A DNA stretch of 64,000 bases from Salvelinus alpinus (lineage: Eukaryota > Chordata > Actinopteri > Salmoniformes > Salmonidae): assembly GCF_045679555.1 (NCBI RefSeq), contig NC_092094.1:15700612-15764611 (forward strand). The letters run 5' to 3'. The position numbers were made by a program, and so were the translations under genes. The first letter of the stretch is position 1; each line of letters starts with the position of its first letter. Positions 31,486-42,347 of this stretch are shown in pieces. Below the pieces are notes generated by a model. That model had not been told where the DNA came from, did no database searches, and saw only the letters and a program-made list of their open reading frames with translations.

Positions 31486-32058
31486 TGTCATGTTTTGTCA
31501 TTGATTATCATGTCTTGTCCCTGTGCTTCCCTTCTATTCGTTTCCCTCTGCTGGTCTTATTAGGTTCTTTCCCTCTTTCTATCCCTCTCTCTCCCCCTCC
31601 CTCTCTCCCTCTCTCGCTCTCTCTCTCTATCGTTCCGTTCCTGCTCCCAGCTGTTCCTCATTCTCCTAACTACCTCATTTACTCTTTCACACCTGTCCCC
31701 TATTTTGCCCTCTGATTAGAGTCCCTATTTCTCCCTCTGTTTTCCGCTTCTGTCCTTGTCGGATCCTTGTTTGATGTTTGCTGTTCTGTGTCCTTGTTCC
31801 GCCCTGTCGTGTTTTTGCCTTCTTCAGATGCTGCGTGTGAGCAGGTGTCTATGTCAGCTACGGCCTGTGCCTTCCCGAAGCGACCTGCAGTCTGTGGTCG
31901 CGTCTCCAGTCGTTCCTCTCTACTGACGAGAGGATTTCAGTTTTCCTGTTTTGGATTTACCTAAGATAATATCCAGGAGTATCGTTTTTTGTTTAAGACT
32001 GGAATAAAGACTCTGTTTCTATTAAGTCGCTTTTGGGTCCTCATTCACCAGCATAACA
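31486..32058 (+). repeat. Chromovirus LTR 2 (shared middle LTR)
   Basis: 573 bp, same ends as LTR 1. It follows a G-rich polypurine tract (GAGTGGGGGGGTAC) and directly precedes the second internal region. It serves as 3' LTR of one unit and 5' LTR of the next. No target duplication lies on either side. Confidence 0.95.
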
Positions 32059-32075
32059 GAAGGATCCGACCAAGA

Positions 32076-32996
32076 ATGGACCCAGCGACTACGGATTCTC
32101 GCAACACTGCCGTCGAGTTCCAGGGAGCAATGCTCGGCAGACACGAGCAGGAATTGTCTGCTGCTCGTCATGCCGTTGAGACCCTGGCCGCTCAGGTCTC
32201 CGACCTCTCAGGACAGTTTCAGAGTCTTCGTCTCGTGCCACCAGCTACTTCCTGGTCTTCCGAGTCTCCGGAACCTAGGGTTAATAACCCACCATGTTAC
32301 TCTGGGCAGCCCACTGAGTGTCGCTCCTTTCTCACCCAGTGTGATATTGTGTTCTCTCTCCAGCCCAACACATACTCAAGAGAGAGAGCTCGGATCGCTT
32401 ACGTCATATCACTCCTTACTGGTCGGGCTCGGGAGTGGGGCACAGCTATCTGGGAGGCAAGGGCTGAGTGTTCTAACGATTATCAGAACTTTAAAGAGGA
32501 GATGATACAGGTTTTTGATCGTTCAGTTTTTGGGAAGGAGGCTTCCAGGGCCCTGGCTTCCCTATGTCAAGGTGATCGATCCATAACGGATTACTCTATA
32601 GAGTTTCGCACTCTTGCTGCCTCCAGTGACTGGAACGAGCCGGCGTTGCTCGCTCGTTTTCTGGAGGGACTCCACGCTGAGGTTAAGGATGAGATTCTCT
32701 CCCGGGAGGTTCCTTCCAGCTTGGACTCTTTGATTGCACTCGCCATCCGCATAGAACGACGGGTAGATCTTCGTCACCGAGCTCGTGGAAGAGAGCTCGC
32801 GTTAACGGTGTTCCCCCTCTCCGCATCTCAACCATCTCCTCCCACCGGCTCAGAGACTGAGCCCATGCAGCTGGGAGGTATTCGCATCTCGACTAAGGAG
32901 AGGGAACGGAGAATCACCAACCGCCTTTGCCTCTATTGCGGTTCTGCTGGACATTTTGTCATGTCATGTCCAGTAAAAGTCAGAGCTCATCAGTAA
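32076..32996 (+). CDS. Ty3/gypsy chromovirus Gag, copy 2
   Basis: 306 residues, the same as copy 1 along the whole translated sequence. It starts 17 bases after LTR 2 and ends at the TAA that overlaps the protease frame. The zinc knuckle is intact. Confidence 0.9.
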   Translation: MDPATTDSRNTAVEFQGAMLGRHEQELSAARHAVETLAAQVSDLSGQFQSLRLVPPATSWSSESPEPRVNNPPCYSGQPTECRSFLTQCDIVFSLQPNTYSRERARIAYVISLLTGRAREWGTAIWEARAECSNDYQNFKEEMIQVFDRSVFGKEASRALASLCQGDRSITDYSIEFRTLAASSDWNEPALLARFLEGLHAEVKDEILSREVPSSLDSLIALAIRIERRVDLRHRARGRELALTVFPLSASQPSPPTGSETEPMQLGGIRISTKERERRITNRLCLYCGSAGHFVMSCPVKVRAHQ

Positions 32997-35900
32997 GCGG
33001 AGGGCTACTGGTGAGCGCTACTACTCAGGTCTCTCCATCAAGATCCTGTACTACCTTGTCGGTCCATCTACGCTGGACCGGTTCGGCTGCTTCCTGCAGT
33101 GCCTTGATAGACTCTGGGGCTGAGGGTTGTTTTATGGACGAAGCATGGGCTCGGAAACATGACATTCCTCTCAGACAGTTAGGGAAGCCCACGCCCATGT
33201 TCGCCTTAGATGGTAGTCTTCTCCCCAGTATCAGATGTGAGACACTACCTTTAACCCTCACAGTATCTGGTAACCACAGTGAGACCATTTCCTTTTTGAT
33301 TTTTCGTTCACCTTTTACACCTGTTGTTTTGGGTCATCCCTGGCTAGTATGTCATAATCCTTCTATTAATTGGTCTAGTAATTCTATCCTATCCTGGAAC
33401 GTTTCTTGTCATGTGAAGTGTTTAATGTCTGCTATCCCTCCTGTTTCTTCTGTCCCCTCTTCTCAGGAGGAACCTGGTGATTTGACAGGAGTGCCGGAGG
33501 AATATCATGATCTGCGCACGGTCTTCAGTCGGTCCAGAGCCAACTCTCTTCCTCCTCACCGGTCGTATGATTGTTGTATTGATCTCCTTCCGGGGACCAC
33601 TCCCCCTCGGGGTAGACTATACTCTCTGTCGGCTCCCGAACGTAAGGCTCTCGAGGATTATCTGTCTGTTTCTCTCGACGCCGGTACCGTGGTGCCTTCT
33701 TCCTCTCCCGCCGGAGCGGGGTTTTTTTTTTGTTAAGAAGAAGGACGGTACTCTGCGCCCCTGCGTGGATTATCGAGGGCTGAATGACATAACGGTTAAG
33801 AATCGTTATCCGCTTCCCCTTATGTCGTCAGCCTTCGAGATTCTGCAGGGAGCCAGGTTCTTTACTAAGTTGGACCTTCGTAACGCTTACCATCTCGTGC
33901 GCATCAGAGAGGGGGACGAGTGGAAAACGGCGTTTAACACTCCGTTAGGGCATTTTGAATACCGGGTTCTGCCGTTCGGTCTCGCTAATGCTCCAGCTGT
34001 CTTTCAGGCATTAGTTAATGATGTACTGAGAGACATGCTGAACATCTTTGTTTTCGTTTACCTTGACGATATCCTGATTTTTTCACCGTCACTCGAGATT
34101 CATGTTCAGCACGTTCGACGCGTACTCCAGCGCCTTTTAGAGAATTGTCTCTACGTGAAGGCTGAGAAGTGCGCCTTTCATGTCTCCTCTGTCACATTTC
34201 TCGGTTCTGTTATTTCCGCTGAAGGCATTCAGATGGATCCCGCTAAGGTCCAGGCTGTCAGCGATTGGCCCGTTCCTAAGTCACGTGTCGAGTTGCAGCG
34301 CTTTCTCGGTTTCGCTAATTTCTATCGGCGTTTCATTCGTAATTTCGGTCAAGTGGCTGCCCCTCTCACAGCTCTGACTTCTGTCAAGACGTGCTTTAAG
34401 TGGTCCGGTTCCGCCCAGGGAGCTTTTGATCTCCTCAAGAAGCGTTTTACATCCGCTCCTATCCTTGTTACTCCTGACGTCACTAAACAATTCATTGTCG
34501 AGGTTGACGCTTCAGAGGTGGGCGTGGGAGCCATTCTGTCCCAGCGCTTCCATTCTGACGATAAGGTCCATCCTTGCGCTTATTTTTCTCATCGCCTGTC
34601 GCCATCGGAACGCAACTATGATGTGGGTAACCGCAAACTGCTCGCCATCCGCTTAGCCATAGGCGAATGGCGACAGTGGTTGGAGGGGGCGACCGTCCCT
34701 TTTGTCGTTTGGACTGACCATAAGAACCTTGAGTACATCCGTTCTGCCAAACGACTTAATGCACGTCAAGCTCGTTGGGCGTTGTTTTTCGCTCGTTTCG
34801 AGTTCGTGATTTCTTATCGCCCGGGAAATAAGAACACCAAGCCTGATGCCTTATCCCGTCTCTTTAGTTCTTCTGTGGCTTCTACCGACCCCGAGGGGAT
34901 TCTCCCTGAAGGGCGTGTTGTCGGGTTGACTGTCTGGGGAATTGAGAGACAGGTAAAGCAAGCACTCACTCACACTGCGTCGCCGCGCGCTTGTCCTAGT
35001 AACCTTCTGTTCGTTCCTGTCTCTACTCGTCTGGCTGTTCTTCAGTGGGCTCACTCTGCCAAGTTAGCTGGCCACCCCGGCGTTCGGGGTACGCTTGCTT
35101 CTATTCGCCAGCGGTTTTGGTGGCCTACTCAGGAGCGTGACACGCGCCGTTTCGTGGCTGCTTGTTCGGACTGCGCGCAGACTAAGTCAGGTAACTCTCC
35201 TCCTGCCGGTCGTCTCAGACCGCTTCCCATTCCTTCTCGACCATGGTCTCACATCGCCTTAGACTTTATTACCGGTCTGCCTTCGTCTGCGGGGAAGACT
35301 GTGATTCTTACGGTTGTCGATAGGTTCTCTAAGGCGGCACATTTCATTCCCCTCGCTAAGCTTCCTTCCGCTAAGGAGACGGCACAAATCATCATTGAGA
35401 ATGTGTTCAGAATTCATGGCCTCCCGTTAGACGCCGTTTCAGACAGAGGCCCGCAATTCACGTCACAGTTTTGGAGGGAGTTCTGTCGTTTGATTGGTGC
35501 TTCCGTCAGTCTCTCTTCCGGGTTTCATCCCCAGTCTAACGGTCAAGCAGAAAGGGCCAATCAGTCGATTGGTCGCATATTACGCAGCCTTTCTTTTCGA
35601 AACCCTGTGTCTTGGGCAGAACAGCTCCCCTGGGCAGAATACGCTCACAACTCGCTTCCTTCGTCTGCTACCGGGCTATCTCCGTTTCAGAGTAGTCTTG
35701 GGTACCAGCCTCCTCTGTTCTCGTCCCAGCTCGCCGAGTCCAGCGTTCCCTCCGCTCAGGCTTTTGTCCAACGTTGTGAGCGCACCTGGAGGGTCAGGTC
35801 TGCACTTTGCCGTTACAGGGCGCAGACTGTGAGAGCCGCCAATAAACGTAGGATTAAGAGTCCTAGGTATTGTCGCGGTCAGAGAGTGTGGCTTTCCACT

Positions 35901-36315
35901 CGTAACCTTCCCCTTACGACAGCTTCTCGCAAGTTGACTCCGCGGTTCATTGGTCCGTTCCGTGTCTCTCAGGTCGTCAATCCTGTCGCTGTGCGACTGC
36001 TTCTTCCGCGACATCTTCGTCGCGTCCACCCTGTCTTCCATGTCTCCTGTGTCAAGCCTTTTCTTCGCGCCCCCGTTCGTCTTCCCTCCCCCCCCCCCCG
36101 TCCTTGTCGAGGGCGCACCTATTTACAAGGTACGGAAGATCATGGACATGCGTTCTCGGGGACGTGGTCACCAGTACTTAGTGGATTGGGAGGGTTACGG
36201 TCCTGAGGAGAGGAGTTGGGTTCCATCTCGGGACGTGCTGGACCGTTCGTTGATTGATGATTTCCTCCGTTGCCACCAGGGTTCCTCCTCGAGTGCGCCA
36301 GGAGGCGCTCGGTGA
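32927..36315 (+). pseudogene. Ty3/gypsy chromovirus Pol, copy 2 (two frame breaks)
   Basis: Same domains and the same ten-T break between protease and RT as copy 1. Two differences from copy 1 were found: a C-to-T change at 35608 (Ala to Val in integrase) and a C run of twelve instead of eleven near 36088-36099. The extra C shifts the frame, so the RT-integrase frame ends at 36206 and the chromodomain is left in another frame (ending 36315). This copy would make an integrase without its chromodomain. Confidence 0.9.
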
Positions 36316-36327
36316 GTGGGGGGGTAC

Positions 36328-36900
36328 TGTCATGTTTTGTCATTGATTATCATGTCTTGTCCCTGTGCTTCCCTTCTATTCGTTTCCCTCTGCTGGTCTT
36401 ATTAGGTTCTTTCCCTCTTTCTATCCCTCTCTCTCCCCCTCCCTCTCTCCCTCTCTCGCTCTCTCTCTCTATCGTTCCGTTCCTGCTCCCAGCTGTTCCT
36501 CATTCTCCTAACTACCTCATTTACTCTTTCACACCTGTCCCCTATTTTGCCCTCTGATTAGAGTCCCTATTTCTCCCTCTGTTTTCCGCTTCTGTCCTTG
36601 TCGGATCCTTGTTTGATGTTTGCTGTTCTGTGTCCTTGTTCCGCCCTGTCGTGTTTTTGCCTTCTTCAGATGCTGCGTGTGAGCAGGTGTCTATGTCAGC
36701 TACGGCCTGTGCCTTCCCGAAGCGACCTGCAGTCTGTGGTCGCGTCTCCAGTCGTTCCTCTCTACTGACGAGAGGATTTCAGTTTTCCTGTTTTGGATTT
36801 ACCTAAGATAATATCCAGGAGTATCGTTTTTTGTTTAAGACTGGAATAAAGACTCTGTTTCTATTAAGTCGCTTTTGGGTCCTCATTCACCAGCATAACA
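36328..36900 (+). repeat. Chromovirus LTR 3 (3')
   Basis: 573 bp, same ends as the other LTRs, preceded by the polypurine tract. The following CCCAG (36901-36905) matches the five bases before LTR 1, so the whole 10.26-kb array sits between a single target-site duplication. Confidence 0.95.
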
Positions 36901-36984
36901 CCCAGATCCCCGCGATATGCGTGAAGAGGAGGTCAGAGAAAAAGGGGCCAAAGGGCGGACTGCCTTCTGAGAATTCGTAGGCGA

Positions 36985-37835
36985 TTGAATAAACCCCCAC
37001 TTCCCTCCATTCTGCTAGCAAATGTGCAATCTTTGGAGAATAAAATTGACGAGGTATGCGGAAGATTAAACTACCAACAGGACATTAAAAACTGTAACAT
37101 CTTATGCTTCACAGAGTCGTGGCTGAACGACAACACTATCAACATACAGCTGGCTGGTTACATGCTATACTGGCAGGATAGAACAGCGGCGTCTGGTAAG
37201 ACAAGGGGCGGCAGACTATGTATTTTTGTAAATAACAGCTGGTGCACGATATCTATGGAAGTCTCGAGCTATTGCTCGCCTGAGGTAGAGTATCTCATGA
37301 CAAGCTGTAGACCACAATATACATCTATAGTTTTCATCTGTATTTTTCCGTAGCTGTTTACATAGCACCACAGTTTGCCAAAAGGCACCTAAATGACTCT
37401 CAGACCATGAGAAACAAGATTTTCGAGAGATTGAGGGAAATATGAACAGAACAAAGTACTGGCACTAAGACAGCATTGAATGAGCTGTATTCCGCCATAA
37501 GCAAACAAGAAAACACTTACCCAGAGGCGGCGCTCCTAGTAGCTGGGGACTTTGCAGAGAAACTTAAATCCGTTTTACCAAATTTCTATCAGCATGTTAA
37601 ATGTGCAACCAGAGGGACAAAAAACTCTGGACCACCTATACTCCACACACAGAGACGCACACAAAGCTCTCCCTCGCCCTCCATTTGGCAAATCTGACCA
37701 TAATTCTAACCTCCTGATTCCTGCTTACAAGTTAAAATTAAAGATTGAAGCAACAGTGACTAGATCAATAAAAAAGTGGTCAGATGAAGCAGATGCTAAG
37801 CTACAGGACTGTTTTGCTAGCACAGACTGGAATAT
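36985..37835 (+). pseudogene. LINE-C endonuclease remnants
   Basis: 36985-37353 encodes LLANVQSLENKIDEVCGRLN and ILCFTESWLNDNT, the N-terminal part of an AP-type endonuclease. Later frames (37476-37697, 37552-37854) keep LVAGDF and RPPFGKSDHNSNLLIPAYK. Stops and frameshifts separate them. 37373-37459 is not LINE but a patch of Tc1 sequence. Confidence 0.75.
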
Positions 37836-38392
37836 ACATTTACATTACATTTAAGTCATTTAGCAGACGCTCTTATCCAGAGCGACTTACAAATTGGTGC
37901 ATTCACCTTATGACATCCAGTGGAACAGCCACTTTACAATAGTGCATCTAAATCTTTTGAGGGGGTGGGGAGGTGAGAAGGATTACTTTATCCTATCCTA
38001 GGTATTCCTTAAAGAGGTGGGGTTTCAGGTGTCTCCGGAAGGTGGTGATTGACTCCGCTGTCCTGGCGTCGTGAGGGAGTTTGTTCCACCATTGGGGGGC
38101 CAGAGCAGCGAACAGTTTTGACTGGGCTGAGCGGGAACTGTACTTCCTCAGTGGTAGGGAGGCGAGCAGGCCAGAGGTGGATGAACGCAGTGCCCTTGTT
38201 TGGGTGTAGGGCCTGATCAGAGCCTGGAGGTACTGAGGTGCCGTTCCCCTCACAGCTCCGTAGGCAAGCACCATGGTCTTGTAGCGGATGCGAGCTTCAA
38301 CTGGAAGCCAGTGGAGAGAGCGGAGGAGCGGGGTGACGTGAGAGAACTTGGGAAGGTTGAACACCAGACGGGCTGCGGCGGGCTGCGGCGTC
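37836..38392 (-). mobile_element. LINE-D 3' fragment inserted in LINE-C
   Basis: On the minus strand the frame reads AAARLVFNLPKFSHVTPLLR, SLHWLPVEARIRYKTMVLAY and PHDARTAESITTFRRHLKPH, the C-terminal tail of a non-LTR ORF2 from a family unlike LINE-A, B or C. The 3' tail carries CTCTGGATAAGAGCGTCTGC and AAATGACTTAAATGTAATGT. AATAT flanks both ends (37831-37835, 38393-38397), a target duplication. Strongly 5' truncated. Confidence 0.82.
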
Positions 38393-40225
38393 AATATGTT
38401 CCGGGATCCCTCCGATGGCATTGAGGAGTACACCACATCAGTCATTGGCTTCATCAATAAGTGCATTGATGAATTATTGTCATCCCCACAGTGACCGTAC
38501 GTACATACCGCAACCAGAAGCCATGGATTACAGGCAGCATCTGCACTGAGCTAAAGGCTAGAGCTGCCGCTTTCAAGGTGCGGGATTCTAAACCGGAAGC
38601 TTATAAGAAATCCCACTTATGCCCTCCGACGAACCATCAAACAGGCCAAGCGTCAATACAGGACTAAGATCGAATCATACTACACCGGCTCTGACGCTCA
38701 TCGGATGTGGCAGGGCTTGCAAACCATTACAGTCTACAAAGGGAAGCACAGCCGAGAGCTGCCCAGTGATACGAGCCTACCAGACGAGCTAAACTACTCC
38801 TATGCTTGCTTCGAGGCAAATAACACTGAAACATGCATGAGAGCACCAGCTGTTCCGGAACACTGTGTGATCACGCTCTCCACAGCCGATGTGAGTAAGA
38901 CCTTTGAACAGATCAACATTCACAAGGCCGCAGGGCCAGACGGATTACCAGGACGTGTACTGTGAGCATGCGCTGACCAACTGGCAAGTGACTTCACTGA
39001 CATTTTCAGCCTCTCCCTGTCTGAGTCTGTAATACAAACATGTTTCAAGCAGACCACCAAAGTGCCTGTGCCCAAGAACATTAAGGTAACCTGCCCAAAT
39101 GACAACCGACCCGTAGGACTCACATCTGTAGCCATGAAGTGCTTTGAAAGGCTGGTCATGGCTCACATCAACACCATTATCCCAGAAACGCTAGACCCAC
39201 TTCAATTTGCATACCGCCCTAACAGATCCTGCCCTTTCCCACCTGGACAAAAGGAACACCTATGTGAGAATGCTGTTCATTGACTACAGCTCAGCGTTCA
39301 ACACCATAGTGCCCTCAAAGCTCATCACTAAGCTAAGGACCCTGGGACTAAACACCTCCCTCTGCAACTGGATCCTGGACTTCCTGACGGGCCGCCCCCA
39401 GGTGGTAGAGGTAGGTAACAACACATCCGCCACGCTGATCCTCAACACAGGGGCCCCTCAGGGGTGCGTGCTCAGTCCCCTTCTGTACTCCCTGTTCACT
39501 CATGACTGCACGGCCAGGCACGACTCGACTCCAACACCATCATTAAATTTGCCAATGACACAACAGTGGTAGTCCTGATCACCGACAGCGTCGAAACAGC
39601 CGATAGGGAGGATGTCAGAGACCTGGCCGTGTGGTGCCAGGACAACAACCTCTCCCTCAACGTGACCAAGACAAAGGAGATGATTGTGGACTACAGGAAA
39701 AAGAGGACCGAGCATGCCCCCATTCTCATCGAAGGGGCTGCAGTGGAGCAGGTTGAGAGCTTCAAGTTCCTTGGTGTCCACATCACCAACAAACTAACAT
39801 GGTCCAAGCACACCAAGACAGTTGTGAAGAGGGCCCGACAAAACCTATTCCCCCTCAGGAGACTGAAAAGATTTGGCATGGGTCCTCAGATCCTCAAAAG
39901 GTTCTACAGCTGCACCATCGAGAGCATCCTGACTGGTTGCATCACTGCCTGGTATGGCAACTCCTCGGCCTCCGACCGCAAGGCACTACAGAGGGTAGTG
40001 CGAACAGCCCAGTACATCACTGGGGCCAAGCTTCCTGCCATCCAGGACCTCTATACCAGGCGGTGTCAGAGGAAGGCCCTAAAAATTGTTAACGACTCCA
40101 GCCACCCTAGTCGTAGACTGTTCTCTCTGCTACCGCACGGCAAGCGGTACCGGAGCGCCAAGTCTAGGTCCAAGAGGCTTCTAAACAGCTTCTATCCCCA
40201 AGCCATAAGACTCCTGAACATCTAA
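38393..40225 (+). pseudogene. LINE-C reverse transcriptase remnants
   Basis: Successive frames hold RT parts: 38705-38965 (ADVSKTFEQINIHKAAGPDG), 39062-39283 ([20 protein letters not shown]), 39207-39572 ([37 protein letters not shown]) and 39566-40225, a 219-residue C-terminal part (MIVDYRKKRTEHAPILIEGA, FKFLGVHITNKLTWSKHTKT). The catalytic FADD box is damaged: the text around 39545 reads as LPMTQQW or in another frame as FANDTTVV. Dead copy. Confidence 0.82.
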
Positions 40226-40515
40226 TCAAATGGCTACCCAGACTATTTGCATTGCCCCCACTCTCTTTACACCGCTGCTACTCTCTAGTTACGTCAATAA
40301 CTCGACCTACATGTACATACTACCTCAACTAACCGGTACCCCCCTGTATATAGTCTCACTATTGTTGTTTTACTGCTTCTCTATAATTACTAGTTACTTT
40401 TGTCTCTTATTCTTGTCCGTATTTTTTTAAACTGCATTGTTGGTTGTGGGCTCTTCACTGTAAGATCTACACCTGTTGTATCCGGCGCATGTGACTAATA
40501 CAATTTAATTTGATA
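40226..40515 (+). mobile_element. LINE-C 3' UTR
   Basis: Begins ATGGCTACCCAGACTATTTG and ends ACTAATACAATTTAATTTGA. It closely matches the LINE tail at 4371-4587 that is inserted into a Tc1 end. It returns directly to Tc1 sequence at 40516. Confidence 0.75.
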
Positions 40516-41550
40516 AGGTCCCACAGTTGACAGAGCATGTCAGAGCAAAAACAAAGCCATGAGGCCTGAAGGAATTGTCAGTGGAGCTCTGAGACAGGAT
40601 TATGTCGAGGCACAGATCTGGGGAAGGGTACTGAAAAGTGTCTGCAGCATTGAACGTCCCCCAGTGGCCTCCATCATTCTTAAATGGAAATAGTTTGGAA
40701 CCACCAAGACTCGTCCTAGAGCTGGCCGCTAGGCCAAACTGAACAATCCACGGAGAGGCCTTGATCAGGGAGGTGACTCTGACAGAGCTCCGGAGTTCCT
40801 CTGTGGAGATGGGAGAACCTTCCAGAATAACAGCCATCTCTGCAGCCCTCCACCAATCAGGCCTTTATGGTAGTGGCCAGATGGAAGCCACTCCCCAGTA
40901 AAATGAACATGACAGCCTGCTTGGAGTTTGCCAAAAGGCACCTAAATGACTCTCAGACCATGAGAAACAAGATTTTCGAGAGATTGAGGGAAAGATGAAC
41001 AGAGCAAAGTACAGAGATCCTTGATGAAAACCTGCTCCAGAGCGCTCAGGACCTTAGACAGGGGCGAAGGTTCAATTTCCAACAGGACAATGACCCTAAG
41101 CACACAGCGAAGACAAAGCAGGAGTGGCTTCGGGAACAAGTCTTTGAATGTCCTTGAATGTGCCCAGCCAGAGCCCGGACTTGAACCCGATCGAACATCT
41201 CTGTGCAGCAAAGTTCCTATCCAACCTGACAGAGCTTGAGAGGATCTGCAGAGAAGAATTGGAGAAACTCCCAAAATAAAGGCGTGCCAAGCTTGTAGCG
41301 TCATACCCAAGAAGACTCAAGGCTGTAATCGCTGCCAAAGGTGCTTCAACAGAGTACTGAGTAAATGGTCTGAATGCTTATGTAAATATGATATTTCATA
41401 TTCAATCTAAACCTTTTTTCACTTTTTCATTATGAGGTATTGTGTGTAGATTGATGAGGAGGGAAAACTACAATTTAAAACATTTTAGAACAAGTAACTT
41501 AACAAAATGTGAAAAATGGGAAGGGGTCTGAATACTTTCCAAATGCACTG
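40516..41550 (+). pseudogene. Tc1 transposase remnant and right terminal repeat
   Basis: Transposase text is recognisable at nucleotide level (GACTCTCAGACCATGAGAAA, then CAACAGGACAATGACCCTAAG-like bases around the second aspartate and CCCGGACTTGAACCCGATCG around the glutamate region), but no frame longer than about 120 codons survives on the coding strand. The right inverted repeat with GAAGGGGTCTGAATACTTTCC-like text is intact. Confidence 0.75.
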
Positions 41551-41705
41551 TATACTACCACTAAACACAATTACCATTTCCCCCCCTTCAATTTCTCCAA
41601 GGGTTGCTGAAATGTGTAATACTGTACTTTACAATGGTCTGCATTAGTAATAATTTCAACAAGCAATGGGTGTTTGTTGGGTTTCTATTTAAGCTGCCAT
41701 TCCTA

Positions 41706-42347
41706 AAGATGTAGGATCTTAATTTGATCACTCTTTTGTTGTTGAGAATTTTACTGCCCCTCAGGGAATGCAGATGAGCTTCCTGATTTACATAAATTCA
41801 CTGAAAACCCACACTAACATATGTTTATATATATTAATAGTACTGCACGTTTCATGTAAGCTACTTTTGACCAGATAATTGCCCAGGGGTATTAAACTCT
41901 TACCCTACGACAGGCCTGGGCAATTCCAGTCCTCAGGGGCAATGATTGGTGTCACACTTCTCCCCCACCCCTAGCATACACACCTGATTTAAACAAATTG
42001 CATTATTAACTGAAGATCATGATTAGTTGATTATTGGAGTCAGGTGTGTTAGCTGGGGCTGGGGCAAAAGTGTGACACCAATCAGGCCCCCGAGGACTGG
42101 AGATGCCCAGACCTGCCCTACGAGGTTCGGAGCCTGCTGGTGTTCTGTTCTACCTGATAACTAATGGCACACACCTGGTGTTCCAGGTAAAACTGCAGTG
42201 TAACTGGGTTCGAGGTCCAGAGTTGAGTTTGTAGGTAATACCCTAACCACTGATCAAGCAACATTATGGACTAAACATAAAAATCCTGTTGCTGCAGGAC
42301 TATTTTGCGGTGACAATATAGGTCAAATTAAGATCCTACATCTGTAT
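41706..42347. mobile_element. TIR element (same family as 15611) with a hAT-type MITE inside
   Basis: The left end GATGTAGGATCTTAATTTGA is the complement of the right end TCAAATTAAGATCCTACATC. Internal text CTCTTTTGTTGTTGAGAATT resembles the 15611-18644 family in inverted orientation. No transposase. Interrupted by 41911-42115. Confidence 0.7.
41911..42115. mobile_element. hAT-type MITE
   Basis: 205 bp, with terminal inverted repeats beginning CAGGCCTGGGCAATTCCAGT on the left and, in complement, CAGGTCTGGGCATCTCCAGT on the right. It is flanked by the 8-bp duplication CCCTACGA (41903-41910 and 42116-42123). An 8-bp duplication is the hallmark of hAT transposition. No coding capacity. Confidence 0.85.

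Larger units (their letters stand above)
26383..40515 (+). mobile_element. LINE-C, full-length but interrupted and decayed
   Basis: The 5' end is near AAGATGGCGATGGAGAGAAA and the 3' end near CTAATACAATTTAATTTGAT. Four bases TAAG occur at both junctions with the host Tc1, consistent with a short target duplication. LINE sequence occupies 26383-26644, 36901-37835 and 38393-40515. Remaining coding is related to LINE-B (same endonuclease and RT plan) but has many stops and frameshifts. Confidence 0.82.
26036..41550 (+). mobile_element. Tc1-like transposon expanded by nested insertions
   Basis: The left end CAGTGCATTCGGAAAGCATT and right end (...TTTCCAAATGCACTG) are inverted repeats flanked by TA (26034-26035, 41551-41552). 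Its own DNA is 26036 to about 26382 and 40516-41550, about 1.4 kb. The text CACACCTGTCTATATAAG before the break and GGTCCCACAGTTGACAGAGC after it read as one continuous Tc1 sequence. Everything between is a LINE that itself hosts further elements. Confidence 0.88.

Noticed and set aside
26640-36905. Two independent chromovirus insertions side by side
   Set aside because: Only one CCCAG duplication brackets the array and the middle LTR has no flanking duplication, so it is one tandem structure.
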